From NCBI GenBank assembly GCA_024511045.1, contig JANEMG010000109.1:1-7348 (forward strand): 7,348 nucleotides of DNA, written 5' to 3'. Below the pieces are notes generated by a model. That model searched no databases. It worked only from the letters and a program-made list of their open reading frames with translations, and had not been told where the DNA came from. This DNA comes from Gammaproteobacteria bacterium (GTDB lineage: Bacteria; Pseudomonadota; Gammaproteobacteria; Methylococcales; Methylomonadaceae). Position 1 is the first letter of the stretch, and every line of letters begins with the position of its first letter. Made by a program: the position numbers and the translations under genes. Positions 1 through 5,940 of the stretch are shown piece by piece.

Positions 1-111
1 AACCCCATCAAAATCTACGCGAACCATGGCAAATCAAGCTTGGCAGGGAATCTTGTGAATAAAATTGCAGAAATTGTACAAATATTGGACGGGAGAATGG
101 ATCCACCATAG
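1..111 (+). other. Short open frame entering from the left edge, unassigned
   Basis: Frame 1 is open from the window edge to a TAG at 109-111, giving 36 residues that end in ...VQILDGRMDPP. It could be the C-terminus of a gene lying mostly outside the window. It is too short to recognise, and the opposite strand is also open for about 33 codons here (ATG at about 108 on the minus strand), so chance is quite possible. I do not assign a function. The stretch is AT-rich compared with the operon that follows. Confidence 0.15.
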
Positions 112-131
112 AAATACGTAAGAAATACGTA
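110..131. repeat. Perfect 11-bp tandem duplication
   Basis: The 11-mer agaaatacgta occurs twice head to tail, at 110-120 and 121-131, without mismatch. Each copy ends in the palindromic hexamer TACGTA. It directly abuts the Fur-box-like site. It may be a simple slippage duplication or a pair of regulator half-sites; the sequence alone does not tell which. Confidence 0.7.
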
Positions 132-150
132 ATTATTGAGAATCATTCGC
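132..150. promoter_or_regulatory. Candidate Fur box
   Basis: The 19 bp attattgagaatcattcgc match the classical Fur consensus GATAATGATAATCATTATC at 13 of 19 positions, including an unbroken run over the AATCATT core. The site lies about 240 bp upstream of the ygfB start, too far for simple repression of the promoter suggested at 343-351. It may serve a promoter not recognised here, or a divergent gene to the left of the window. The match is sequence-based; iron regulation is inferred. Confidence 0.4.
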
Positions 151-342
151 ATCCACAGGGTGCGCAGCATTCAACCAGCCAAAATCAATTTTTAGTTTTG
201 CATATGGCTCAAGCGACAGAATTTTTTTAGCGGTGATGGCTGGATTTATCCAAACTGTCTGTTTTAGTCTCATTATATCGCTGCAAGGGCTAAAAATTTG
301 CCCCGATGTTGTTTTCAGTGAAAAGAAAAAACTGTACAAATC

Positions 343-351
343 TGGTAAGAT
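343..351 (+). promoter_or_regulatory. Candidate extended -10 promoter of the ygfB-pepP-ubiH operon
   Basis: The sequence TGgTAAGAT has the extended -10 TGn motif followed by TAAGAT (consensus TATAAT). No good -35 box lies 16-18 bp upstream, where the sequence is A-rich; this is tolerated in extended -10 promoters. Transcription would start near 358, leaving a leader of about 35 nt before the ygfB start codon. The call is by motif only. Confidence 0.3.
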
Positions 352-392
352 CACGTTAATTCTACATCGATAGTGCATAGTGTGAAGCAGTG

Positions 393-920
393 ATGAGCTA
401 CCAGTTGATCGATATGATCATTGTCCAGAATGACGATGTGATGAGCGCTGCCGAGGCCCATGGTGTCGCGACTGGCATGCTGTGCGTCGATGACAGGGTG
501 GATGCCCTTGACTGGTTGCAGAATATTTTTACCGGCGACGTTTCCTTGACAGAAGAAGAAAAAAACCTGCTGATCGATCTCTTCGAGCGTACCCGTGAAT
601 TGCTGGCAAGCGAGGGCTTTGAATATGAATTGTTTTTGCCTGAGGACGATGAATGCTTGCTGCGCGTGGAGGCTGAGGCACTGCAGCAATGGTGCCAGGG
701 CTTTCTCCATGGCATCGGTTATGCTAACGCCGCGGGTGACTGGCCGGGAGAGGTGATGGAAATTTTGCAGGATATCGTCGAAATCAGCAAGCTGGATCCC
801 GCCGTACAGGGAGAGGACGACGAACAGGCCATCATGGAAATCGAAGAATATCTCAGGGCCTGTGTATTGCTGGTTAGAGAGGAATTGTCCGGTCAGAGCC
901 CTGACAGACGATTACATTGA
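393..920 (+). CDS. ygfB: YgfB / UPF0149 family protein
   Basis: A 175-residue acidic protein of the UPF0149 (YgfB/YecA) family. The N-terminus MSYQ, the segment SAAEAHGVATGMLC (about residues 18-31) and the C-terminal EYLRACVLLVREEL match the pattern I know for YgfB, an all-helical cytoplasmic protein of about 190 residues. It lacks the C-terminal Cys/His metal-binding tail seen in YecA-type members. I chose ATG 393 because it gives the MSYQ start and sits 5 nt after a weak GAAG; an adjacent GTG at 390 is the only other upstream start before an in-frame TAG at 378. It is the first gene of the operon, ending 18 nt before pepP. The biochemical role is poorly defined; in Pseudomonas aeruginosa YgfB affects expression of an amidase and thereby beta-lactam resistance. 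Family assignment is firm, function is not. Confidence 0.88.
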   Translation: MSYQLIDMIIVQNDDVMSAAEAHGVATGMLCVDDRVDALDWLQNIFTGDVSLTEEEKNLLIDLFERTRELLASEGFEYELFLPEDDECLLRVEAEALQQWCQGFLHGIGYANAAGDWPGEVMEILQDIVEISKLDPAVQGEDDEQAIMEIEEYLRACVLLVREELSGQSPDRRLH

Positions 921-938
921 CAGCGCAGGCCGGAAACC

Positions 939-2249
939 ATGCAGCAAAATGAATTCAAGAGGCGCCGCAAGCAGTTGATGCAGCAGGTGGGCAAGGGTAA
1001 TATTGCGATCATCGCCAGTGCCCAGATACGCCCCCGGAATCGCGATGTCGATTATCCTTTTCGCCAGGATAGTGATTTTTACTATTTGACCGGTTTCAAT
1101 GAGCCGGACGCATTGGCGGTATTCATCCCCGGACGCAGGCAGGGTCAGTATATCCTGTTCTGTCGGGAATACGATGCCAAGAAAGCCCTGTGGGAGGGCG
1201 CGCATTCCGGATTGGAAGGCGCCACGGGTGATTATGCCGCCGATGATTCCTTCCCTATCGATGACGTCGATGATATTTTGCCGGGGCTCCTGGAAAACAA
1301 GGAAAAGGTTTTCTATCCGATGGGCCGGGACAGCGACCTGGACCACCGTTTGTTCGAATGGCTGAACCGGATCCGCGGGCAGTCGCGAACAGGCATTCGC
1401 GCTCCCGCGGAAATGGTATCCCTGGAGCATGTCCTGCATGAAATGCGCCTGTTCAAAAGTGCTGCGGAAATAAAACTGATGCGGCGTGCTGCCGAGGTTT
1501 CGGCAAAGGCGCATGTCAGGGCGATGCAGAACTGTCGGCCCGGTCTGTATGAATATCAGATCGAAGCGGAGATCGTCTATCAGTTCATGCGCGAGGGGCT
1601 GCGCTCGGCCGCCTATCCTGCCATCGTCGCAGCTGGCGAGAACGCCTGTATACTGCACTACACGAACAATATGGATAAGTTGAGAAAAGGCGATCTGCTG
1701 CTCATCGATGCGGGCGCCGAGTGTGACCATTATGCCGCGGACATCACCCGCACCATTCCCGTTTCAGGCAAGTTCAGTGCAGTGCAGAAACTGCTCTACC
1801 AGTTGGTGCTGGATGCCCAGGCGGCTGCCATCGAACAGGTCAAGCCGGGTGCGCCCTGGAACAGTGCCCATGATGCCTCCGTCGAAACCCTGACCAGGGG
1901 ATTGCGCGATCTGGGTCTGCTGCATGGGCGGCTGAGCAAGCTGATCAAGGAGGAAAAATTCAAGCAGTTCTACATGCACAGAATCGGGCACTGGCTGGGC
2001 ATGGATGTCCATGATGTGGGTGATTACCAGGTCGATAATCAATGGCGGCTGCTGGAACCTGGGATGGTGCTGACCATCGAGCCGGGGCTGTATATCGCTG
2101 CGGACTGCGGCAGCGTCGATGCCAAATGGCGCGGAATGGGGATTCGTATCGAGGACGATGTGCTGGTCACCCAGGACGGCTGCGAGATTTTGTCAAAGGC
2201 GGCACCCAAAGAGATTGCCGATATCGAAAATTTAATGCGGGCGGGCTGA
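939..2249 (+). CDS. pepP: Xaa-Pro aminopeptidase II (aminopeptidase P)
   Basis: A 436-residue cytoplasmic metallopeptidase (family M24B) that removes an N-terminal residue preceding proline. Escherichia coli PepP has 441 residues and is collinear. The N-terminal domain (about 1-170) carries the typical YPFRQDSDFYYLTGFNEPDA block. The C-terminal pita-bread domain has all five expected dinuclear metal ligands: D257 (in LLIDAG), D268 (in ADITRT), H351 (in GHWLG), E381 (in TIEPGLY) and E405 (in IRIEDD). The further active-site histidines H347 and H358 are also present. The start at ATG 939 fits the family N-terminus; the Shine-Dalgarno is weak (GGAA at 932-935). The gene follows ygfB by 18 nt and its TGA overlaps the ubiH ATG by one base, so translation is probably coupled. 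The gene looks intact. Confidence 0.96.
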   Translation: MQQNEFKRRRKQLMQQVGKGNIAIIASAQIRPRNRDVDYPFRQDSDFYYLTGFNEPDALAVFIPGRRQGQYILFCREYDAKKALWEGAHSGLEGATGDYAADDSFPIDDVDDILPGLLENKEKVFYPMGRDSDLDHRLFEWLNRIRGQSRTGIRAPAEMVSLEHVLHEMRLFKSAAEIKLMRRAAEVSAKAHVRAMQNCRPGLYEYQIEAEIVYQFMREGLRSAAYPAIVAAGENACILHYTNNMDKLRKGDLLLIDAGAECDHYAADITRTIPVSGKFSAVQKLLYQLVLDAQAAAIEQVKPGAPWNSAHDASVETLTRGLRDLGLLHGRLSKLIKEEKFKQFYMHRIGHWLGMDVHDVGDYQVDNQWRLLEPGMVLTIEPGLYIAADCGSVDAKWRGMGIRIEDDVLVTQDGCEILSKAAPKEIADIENLMRAG

Positions 2250-3442
2250 TGCGGAACAATTATGATTTGATTATTGTGGGTGGTGGTCTGGCGGGCAACT
2301 GCCTGGCCTTGTCGCTGCTGGACACGGATTTGCGCATCGCCATCGTGGAAGCCGCTACGCGGGACAGGCGGCGCAGTTCACCGGCTGGTGACCGGGCTCT
2401 GGCGCTGGCGCGCGGAACCGTGACCATGCTGGAAGAGCTGGGGGTCTGGCAGGGCATCGGCAACGCGGCGACGGCGATCGAACACATCCATGTTTCGGAC
2501 CGCGGCCACTTCGGCAAGACCCGCCTGTCCGCCGGTCAGCAAGGTGTCGATGCGCTGGGCTATGTGATCACCGCACGGGCTCTCGAAGAGCATGTTGCCG
2601 ATCTCGTCGAACGGGCAGGGATCGAACAATATTGTCCGGCACGGGTTACCGGCCTGGTTTCAGAGGCTGATGTGGCGCAGTTGCAACTGACGCTTGACGA
2701 TGATGCCTGCGTCGACCTGTCGGCGCGTCTGGTGGTCGGGGCCGATGGCGGCAATTCCACCGTGCGTAAATTGCTGGCTATCGACCAGCGAAAAACGGAA
2801 TACGGCCAGACCGCCATCGTCACGACGGTGAAAACGGCCCTGCCCCATCATTTTACCGCCTTTGAGCGATTTACCAGCAGTGGGCCTTTGGCCATGCTGC
2901 CGGTGATCGATGAACAGCATTGCGCCGTGGTCTGGACGCGCAGTCATGCCGAAGCGCAGCTGCTGCTGAAAGTGGATGATCAGGCATTTATTGAGCGGCT
3001 GCAGCAGTGTTTCGGCTACCGGCTGGGGGAATTGACGTTGACAGCGCCCAGACGCGCCTTCCCACTGATCCTGGTGCGGGCCGAAAAAATGTCCGCAGGC
3101 CGCGCAGTCATCGTGGGCAATGCCGTCCATCAGCTGCATCCGGTCGCCGGCCAGGGGTTCAATTTAGGACTGCGGGATGTCATGCAATTGGCCGGCATGC
3201 TGGCAGAGCGGCAACGGGCCGGCGAGGATATCGGTGCAGCGGTGTTTTTGGCGGATTATGCCGCCTGCCGGATACGCGACCATGAACGGGTGATCGGCTT
3301 CACTGACAATATCGTGCGGCTTTTTTCCAATGACTGGCCGCCCCTGGCCGCAGCCAGAAATATCGGCTTGACGCTGCTCGATCATCTGCCGCCTGCCAAG
3401 GCTTATCTTGCCCGTCATGCCATGGGGCTGGCTGAACGATAG
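2249..3442 (+). CDS. ubiH: 2-octaprenyl-6-methoxyphenol hydroxylase UbiH (ubiquinone biosynthesis)
   Basis: A 397-residue FAD-dependent aromatic monooxygenase of the UbiH/UbiI/UbiF family (E. coli UbiH has 392 residues). UbiH hydroxylates the quinone precursor ring during aerobic ubiquinone synthesis. The FAD-binding GGGLAG is at residues 11-16, the DG motif GADGG is at about 164-168, and the second FAD motif IVGNAVHQLHPVAGQGFNLG is at 288-307. UbiH rather than UbiI/UbiF is indicated by the blocks HVSDRGHFGKTRL and FERFTSSGPLAMLP, which closely resemble E. coli UbiH, and by GNA in place of the usual GDA. The open frame extends upstream inside pepP, but ATG 2249 gives the family N-terminus and forms a TGATG overlap with pepP. 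No ubiI follows, unlike the ygfB-pepP-ubiH-ubiI order of enterics and pseudomonads. Confidence 0.95.
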   Translation: MRNNYDLIIVGGGLAGNCLALSLLDTDLRIAIVEAATRDRRRSSPAGDRALALARGTVTMLEELGVWQGIGNAATAIEHIHVSDRGHFGKTRLSAGQQGVDALGYVITARALEEHVADLVERAGIEQYCPARVTGLVSEADVAQLQLTLDDDACVDLSARLVVGADGGNSTVRKLLAIDQRKTEYGQTAIVTTVKTALPHHFTAFERFTSSGPLAMLPVIDEQHCAVVWTRSHAEAQLLLKVDDQAFIERLQQCFGYRLGELTLTAPRRAFPLILVRAEKMSAGRAVIVGNAVHQLHPVAGQGFNLGLRDVMQLAGMLAERQRAGEDIGAAVFLADYAACRIRDHERVIGFTDNIVRLFSNDWPPLAAARNIGLTLLDHLPPAKAYLARHAMGLAER

Positions 3443-3510
3443 CACAGACTGGACAGTGGCCCTGAATTCAAGGCTGTCAATGATCCTCTGAAAAATGCCG
3501 GACATGCATC

Positions 3511-3528
3511 CGATACAGGCCTGTATCG
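3511..3528. repeat. 18-bp perfect palindrome
   Basis: The sequence cgatacaggcctgtatcg is its own reverse complement, with 9-bp arms and no spacer. As RNA it would fold into a 7-bp stem with a GGCC loop, but no T-run follows on either strand, so it is not a typical intrinsic terminator. It lies 68 bp after the ubiH stop. A dimeric regulator's binding site or an RNA-processing hairpin are both possible. Confidence 0.6.
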
Positions 3529-3700
3529 ACAGGGGTTGAAGGCATAAGTCATCGATTGTGAATATGGCGGCCAGGCAAGTCCGCTTTTTGGGGTTTGTGC
3601 TGTTCCCTGGAAAGGAGGACAGGTGGGGCGGCGGCTCTGCAGCCCTTTTGCGAATACCCGTGTAAAGAGGACAAAAAGCCTTGTTTGTTTTAAGATTTTG

Positions 3701-3730
3701 TTTACCCGGGGTGCGTGCTTCTGCTATATT
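3701..3730 (+). promoter_or_regulatory. Candidate sigma-70 promoter with extended -10
   Basis: A -35-like TTTACC (3701-3706, 4 of 6 matches) is followed after 18 bp by TATATT (3725-3730, 5 of 6 matches), which is preceded by TGC and so forms an extended -10. Transcription would begin near 3737. That leaves a leader of about 215 nt before the gene at 3954, or the start of a separate small RNA. The call is by motif only. Confidence 0.45.
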
Positions 3731-3733
3731 CGG

Positions 3734-3759
3734 ATTCGAAGCGTTCAGTTCGCTTGAAT
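3734..3759 (+). other. Bulged stem-loop at the expected transcript 5' end
   Basis: ATTC (3734-3737) and AAGCG (3739-3743) pair with CGCTT (3751-3755) and GAAT (3756-3759). This makes nine base pairs with a single bulged G at 3738 and the loop TTCAGTT. It begins at the start point predicted from the promoter at 3701-3730. It could stabilise the 5' end of the transcript, or act as a DNA operator overlapping the start site. Confidence 0.35.
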
Positions 3760-3833
3760 GCAGATATACTTTTCGCACTTGAAAATTTAGCAGCCAGAAA
3801 CAGCCGGCTAATAGAAACATATCACATATTAAC

Positions 3834-3855
3834 AAATGCTTACGGCATTTTCTGG
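3834..3855 (+). terminator. Weak terminator-like stem-loop in the leader
   Basis: AAATGC (3834-3839) and GCATTT (3845-3850) form a 6-bp stem with a 5-nt loop, followed by TCTGG. The stem is AT-rich and the U-tract is only four bases including the stem end, so intrinsic termination would be poor. If it does work, it would end a transcript of about 115 nt starting near 3737. Confidence 0.15.
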
Positions 3856-3896
3856 TGCTACTGTTTTGCTAAATTATGATTTGCCAACGGTATATC

Positions 3897-3913
3897 TCGC
3901 CAGTTTTTGGCGA
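3897..3913 (+). other. 6-bp stem-loop in the 5' leader
   Basis: TCGCCA (3897-3902) and TGGCGA (3908-3913) pair perfectly around a GTTTT loop, 30 nt before the ribosome binding site of the gene at 3954. No T-run follows. It could affect translation or mRNA stability of that gene. Confidence 0.3.
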
Positions 3914-3953
3914 AAATAGAATAATAATATCGATAGCATGATGGAGAGGGGAT

Positions 3954-4433
3954 ATGCCAGAAGTACTGTTTATTTTGACCATTATTTTTGTCGCTTATGT
4001 GGTTTATAGTGTTGTCGGCGATTTCAAAAAATCCGATGACAAGTCTTCAGCAGCAACTCAGGCGCCGGTACGAAAGCCTGAGAGCAAGCCCAAGCCAAAG
4101 CCCGCGGCTGCAAAACCCGCTCCCGTCAGAAAACAGGAGGCAAAACCCCAGGCTCCGGCCGCCGGGGAGAAAAAGCCGGAAGCCAAGCCAAAGCCGGCAC
4201 CCCAGCCTGCAGCAGCCGCCGCTGTCAGCAATGAAATCCGCAACCCGGATACCGGGGAAGTATCGGCGGTAGCGGCAAATTATCGTTTCGTCAAACGCTG
4301 GATCAAGGAGGCGCTGGTCAAGGAGGGTTTGTTGGATAAAGTCTACAAGGCCAGCGAGCTGAATGACGCCAATACCAAGAAGATCAAGGATGCCTTGAAC
4401 AAGATCAAGACCCTGGACAAGTATCGGGTTTGA
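3954..4433 (+). CDS. Membrane-anchored Lys/Pro/Ala-linker protein, function unknown
   Basis: I do not recognise this 159-residue protein by name. Residues 5-22 form one hydrophobic helix (LFILTIIFVAYVVYSVVG) without a cleavage site, followed by FKK. By the positive-inside rule the rest may be cytoplasmic, though this is not certain. Residues about 37-90 are a low-complexity linker of Lys, Pro and Ala, reminiscent of TonB/TolA spacers or histone-H1-like tails. A 13-bp DNA direct repeat lies in it (4090-4102 and 4183-4195). Residues 93-159 form a compact, basic, helix-rich domain beginning NEIRNPDTGEVSA and containing NYRFVKRWIKEALVKEGLLDK. A strong Shine-Dalgarno GGAGAGGGG (3943-3951) supports ATG 3954. 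It has its own leader and promoter candidate. Its 3' end overlaps the extended pilR frame by 29 nt on the opposite strand. Confidence 0.85.
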   Translation: MPEVLFILTIIFVAYVVYSVVGDFKKSDDKSSAATQAPVRKPESKPKPKPAAAKPAPVRKQEAKPQAPAAGEKKPEAKPKPAPQPAAAAAVSNEIRNPDTGEVSAVAANYRFVKRWIKEALVKEGLLDKVYKASELNDANTKKIKDALNKIKTLDKYRV

Positions 4434-5940
4434 CCGGTGCTATCGATCGGTGCTGCCTGCTGCAGGCAGCGTACGCCGCTTCACCGGGAGTAGCGGCAAT
4501 TCTGTAGTGAGATTGTTTTGTCTTGTTCGACGTTTTTGCTCCGCAAGCGTTGCACAGATTGCTGGAGTATCCCCTGGCTCTGCGTGTGCCTGTTGGGGAT
4601 GCGTCATCCAGCCCCAGCTTTTTCAGCCGGTAGCGCAAGGAGCGAAACGACATGCCCAGTCTTTTTGCTGCCGCGGTCTTGTTCCAGCGGCTTTTTTCAA
4701 GGGCTTCACTGATGGCCCGCTTTTCGACTTTTTCCAGAAAATTTTCCAGGGTCAGTTCGGCCGGGTCGAATTCCGGAACCGCAGTGATCGCTGCATCACT
4801 GCCGGGAAGATTCAAGTCAGTCTCCTCGATGCGATCCCCTTCATAGAGGGCCAGTGCCCGCTCCAGGATATTTTCCAGTTCCCGGACATTGCCGGGAAAG
4901 TCATAGCGCATCAGTGCCGTCATTGCCGACGCTGACAGTTCCGGTACGGGCATGCCGTTGGCCTCTGCCAGCAGCGCTGTCATGTGCCTGGCCAATTGCG
5001 GGATATCACTGCTCCTGTCGCGCAGCGGCGGGACGCTGAGTTCGATGACATTGATGCGGTAGTACAAGTCTTGCCGGAAAGCACCATCCTGCACCATTTT
5101 GCCAAGATCCCGGTGGGTGGCGCTGAGCAGCCGCACATCGACGGCAACTTCCCGTTGTTCGCCCACGGGGCGAATTTTTTTCTCCTGGATAGCCCGCAGC
5201 AGTTTGACTTGCAGCGGCGCCGGCAAGTCGGCGACTTCATCCAGAAGCAAAGTCCCTCCTTCGGCTGCCTGGAACAGGCCGGTTTTATCCGCTACGGCGC
5301 CGGTAAAACTGCCTTTTTTGTGGCCAAAAAATTCGCTTTCCATCAGCTCCTGGGGAATGGCGCCGCAATTGATCGCGACAAAGGGTTTGCCATTGCGTGG
5401 GCTCTGCTTGTGAATCAGTCTTGCCACCAACTCCTTGCCGGAGCCGGATTCGCCGCTGATATAGACGGGAGCCTGGCTGCGCGCAACTTTGGCTATCTTG
5501 GAGCGAATGCTGCGCATGACTGCCGATTCACCCAGTAATTCATGCCGGGTGCGTCTTTCTGCCGGTGGTGACAGGCCGACCTTCAGGGCTGTGCTGACCA
5601 GTTTTCTCAGCGCCGGCAGGTCGACAGGTTTGGAGATGAAATCGAATGCGCCGTTTTTCAGGGCGCGGACTGCGGTGTCCATATTGCCGTGTGCGGTGAT
5701 TACCGCTACCGGCAGCGGCGCATGGCGTTCCTGGATGTGTTTCACCAGTTCCAGTCCGTCGCCGTCAGGCAAGCGCATGTCGGTCAGGCATAAGTCGAAG
5801 GCATGCGCGTGCAGCAGCGTTTTGGCGTTTTCGATGTTCTCGGCGCTGAGGGACTGGATGTCCATGCGCTGCAATGTAATTTCCAGCAGTTCCCGGATGT
5901 CCGGTTCGTCATCGACTATCAAGGCCAAGGGAGATTTCAT
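4405..5940 (-). CDS. pilR: Type IV pilus response regulator PilR (sigma-54 activator), with unusual C-terminal extension
   Basis: A 511-residue NtrC-type activator. The receiver domain (1-120) has the acidic pocket D10/D11, phospho-acceptor D54 (in LTDMRLPDGDG), T82 and K104. The AAA+ domain (about 135-370) has Walker A GESGSGKE (163-170), the sigma-54 loop GSFTGA (210-215, a GAFTGA variant) and Walker B LLLDE ending at D234/E235. The Fis-type helix-turn-helix RWNKTAAAKRLG...SLRYRLKKLG is at about 418-443. Known PilR proteins have about 445 residues and end just after this motif, which fits D446 here. The remaining 65 residues (4408-4602) resemble no domain I know, and five of their six arginines use rare codons (AGA, AGG, CGA), unlike the core. 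The start ATG overlaps the pilS stop (ATGA). PilR, phosphorylated by PilS, activates pilin transcription; pilA is not in this window. Confidence 0.92.
   Translation of the reverse strand: MKSPLALIVDDEPDIRELLEITLQRMDIQSLSAENIENAKTLLHAHAFDLCLTDMRLPDGDGLELVKHIQERHAPLPVAVITAHGNMDTAVRALKNGAFDFISKPVDLPALRKLVSTALKVGLSPPAERRTRHELLGESAVMRSIRSKIAKVARSQAPVYISGESGSGKELVARLIHKQSPRNGKPFVAINCGAIPQELMESEFFGHKKGSFTGAVADKTGLFQAAEGGTLLLDEVADLPAPLQVKLLRAIQEKKIRPVGEQREVAVDVRLLSATHRDLGKMVQDGAFRQDLYYRINVIELSVPPLRDRSSDIPQLARHMTALLAEANGMPVPELSASAMTALMRYDFPGNVRELENILERALALYEGDRIEETDLNLPGSDAAITAVPEFDPAELTLENFLEKVEKRAISEALEKSRWNKTAAAKRLGMSFRSLRYRLKKLGLDDASPTGTRRARGYSSNLCNACGAKTSNKTKQSHYRIAATPGEAAYAACSRQHRSIAPVKPDTCPGS
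4452..4497. terminator. Two stem-loops between convergent genes, possible weak bidirectional terminator
   Basis: The first inverted repeat, GCTGCCTGC-T-GCAGGCAGC (4452-4470), has 9-bp perfect arms and folds as a 7-bp GC-rich stem. The second pairs GCCGCT (4475-4480) with AGCGGC (4492-4497). They lie 19-64 bp after the stop of the gene at 3954 and just beyond the natural end expected for pilR, where terminators between convergent genes are usual. Neither is followed by a proper T-run on either strand, so intrinsic termination is uncertain. Confidence 0.35.

Larger units (their letters stand above)
3443..3953. other. 511-bp non-coding stretch between ubiH and the next gene
   Basis: I find no convincing gene here on either strand. 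The long minus-strand open frame over this stretch is mostly the shadow of ubiH. The stretch holds an 18-bp palindrome (3511-3528), a good extended -10 promoter candidate (3701-3730), a bulged stem-loop at its expected start (3734-3759) and two smaller stem-loops (3834-3850 and 3897-3913). There is no clear intrinsic terminator for the ubiH operon. A very weak candidate is the GGCT/AGCC stem before CTTTT at about 3634-3650. Confidence 0.6.

Noticed and set aside
40..58. Possible sigma-54 -24/-12 promoter (TTGGCAGGGAATCTTGTG)
   Set aside because: The spacing between the GG and the second element is one base too long, and the -12 GC is absent.
133..378. 81-codon open frame on the minus strand upstream of ygfB
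   Set aside because: It has no recognisable motif, lies in AT-rich leader DNA, overlaps the candidate ygfB promoter and Fur box, and reads like translated intergenic sequence.
912..1730. 272-codon minus-strand open frame opposite pepP
   Set aside because: It is an antisense shadow of a clearly conserved metallopeptidase gene, with no motif of its own.
2042..2248. Upstream in-frame extension of ubiH into pepP
   Set aside because: The 69 extra residues are the out-of-frame shadow of pepP. The UbiH family N-terminus (nucleotide-binding GGGLAG about 10 residues from the start) begins at 2249.
3164..3835. 223-codon minus-strand open frame across the ubiH end and the following gap
   Set aside because: Its C-terminal third is the antisense of ubiH, and the rest is low-information sequence without a domain or good ribosome binding site. 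Long antisense frames are common opposite GC-rich genes.
4090..4195. Repeated 13-mer in the K/P/A linker as a mobile or regulatory repeat
   Set aside because: It is explained by repetitive codons of the low-complexity Lys/Pro/Ala linker.
4984..5538. 184-codon plus-strand open frame opposite pilR
   Set aside because: It is antisense to the conserved AAA+ domain of PilR and has no recognisable features.
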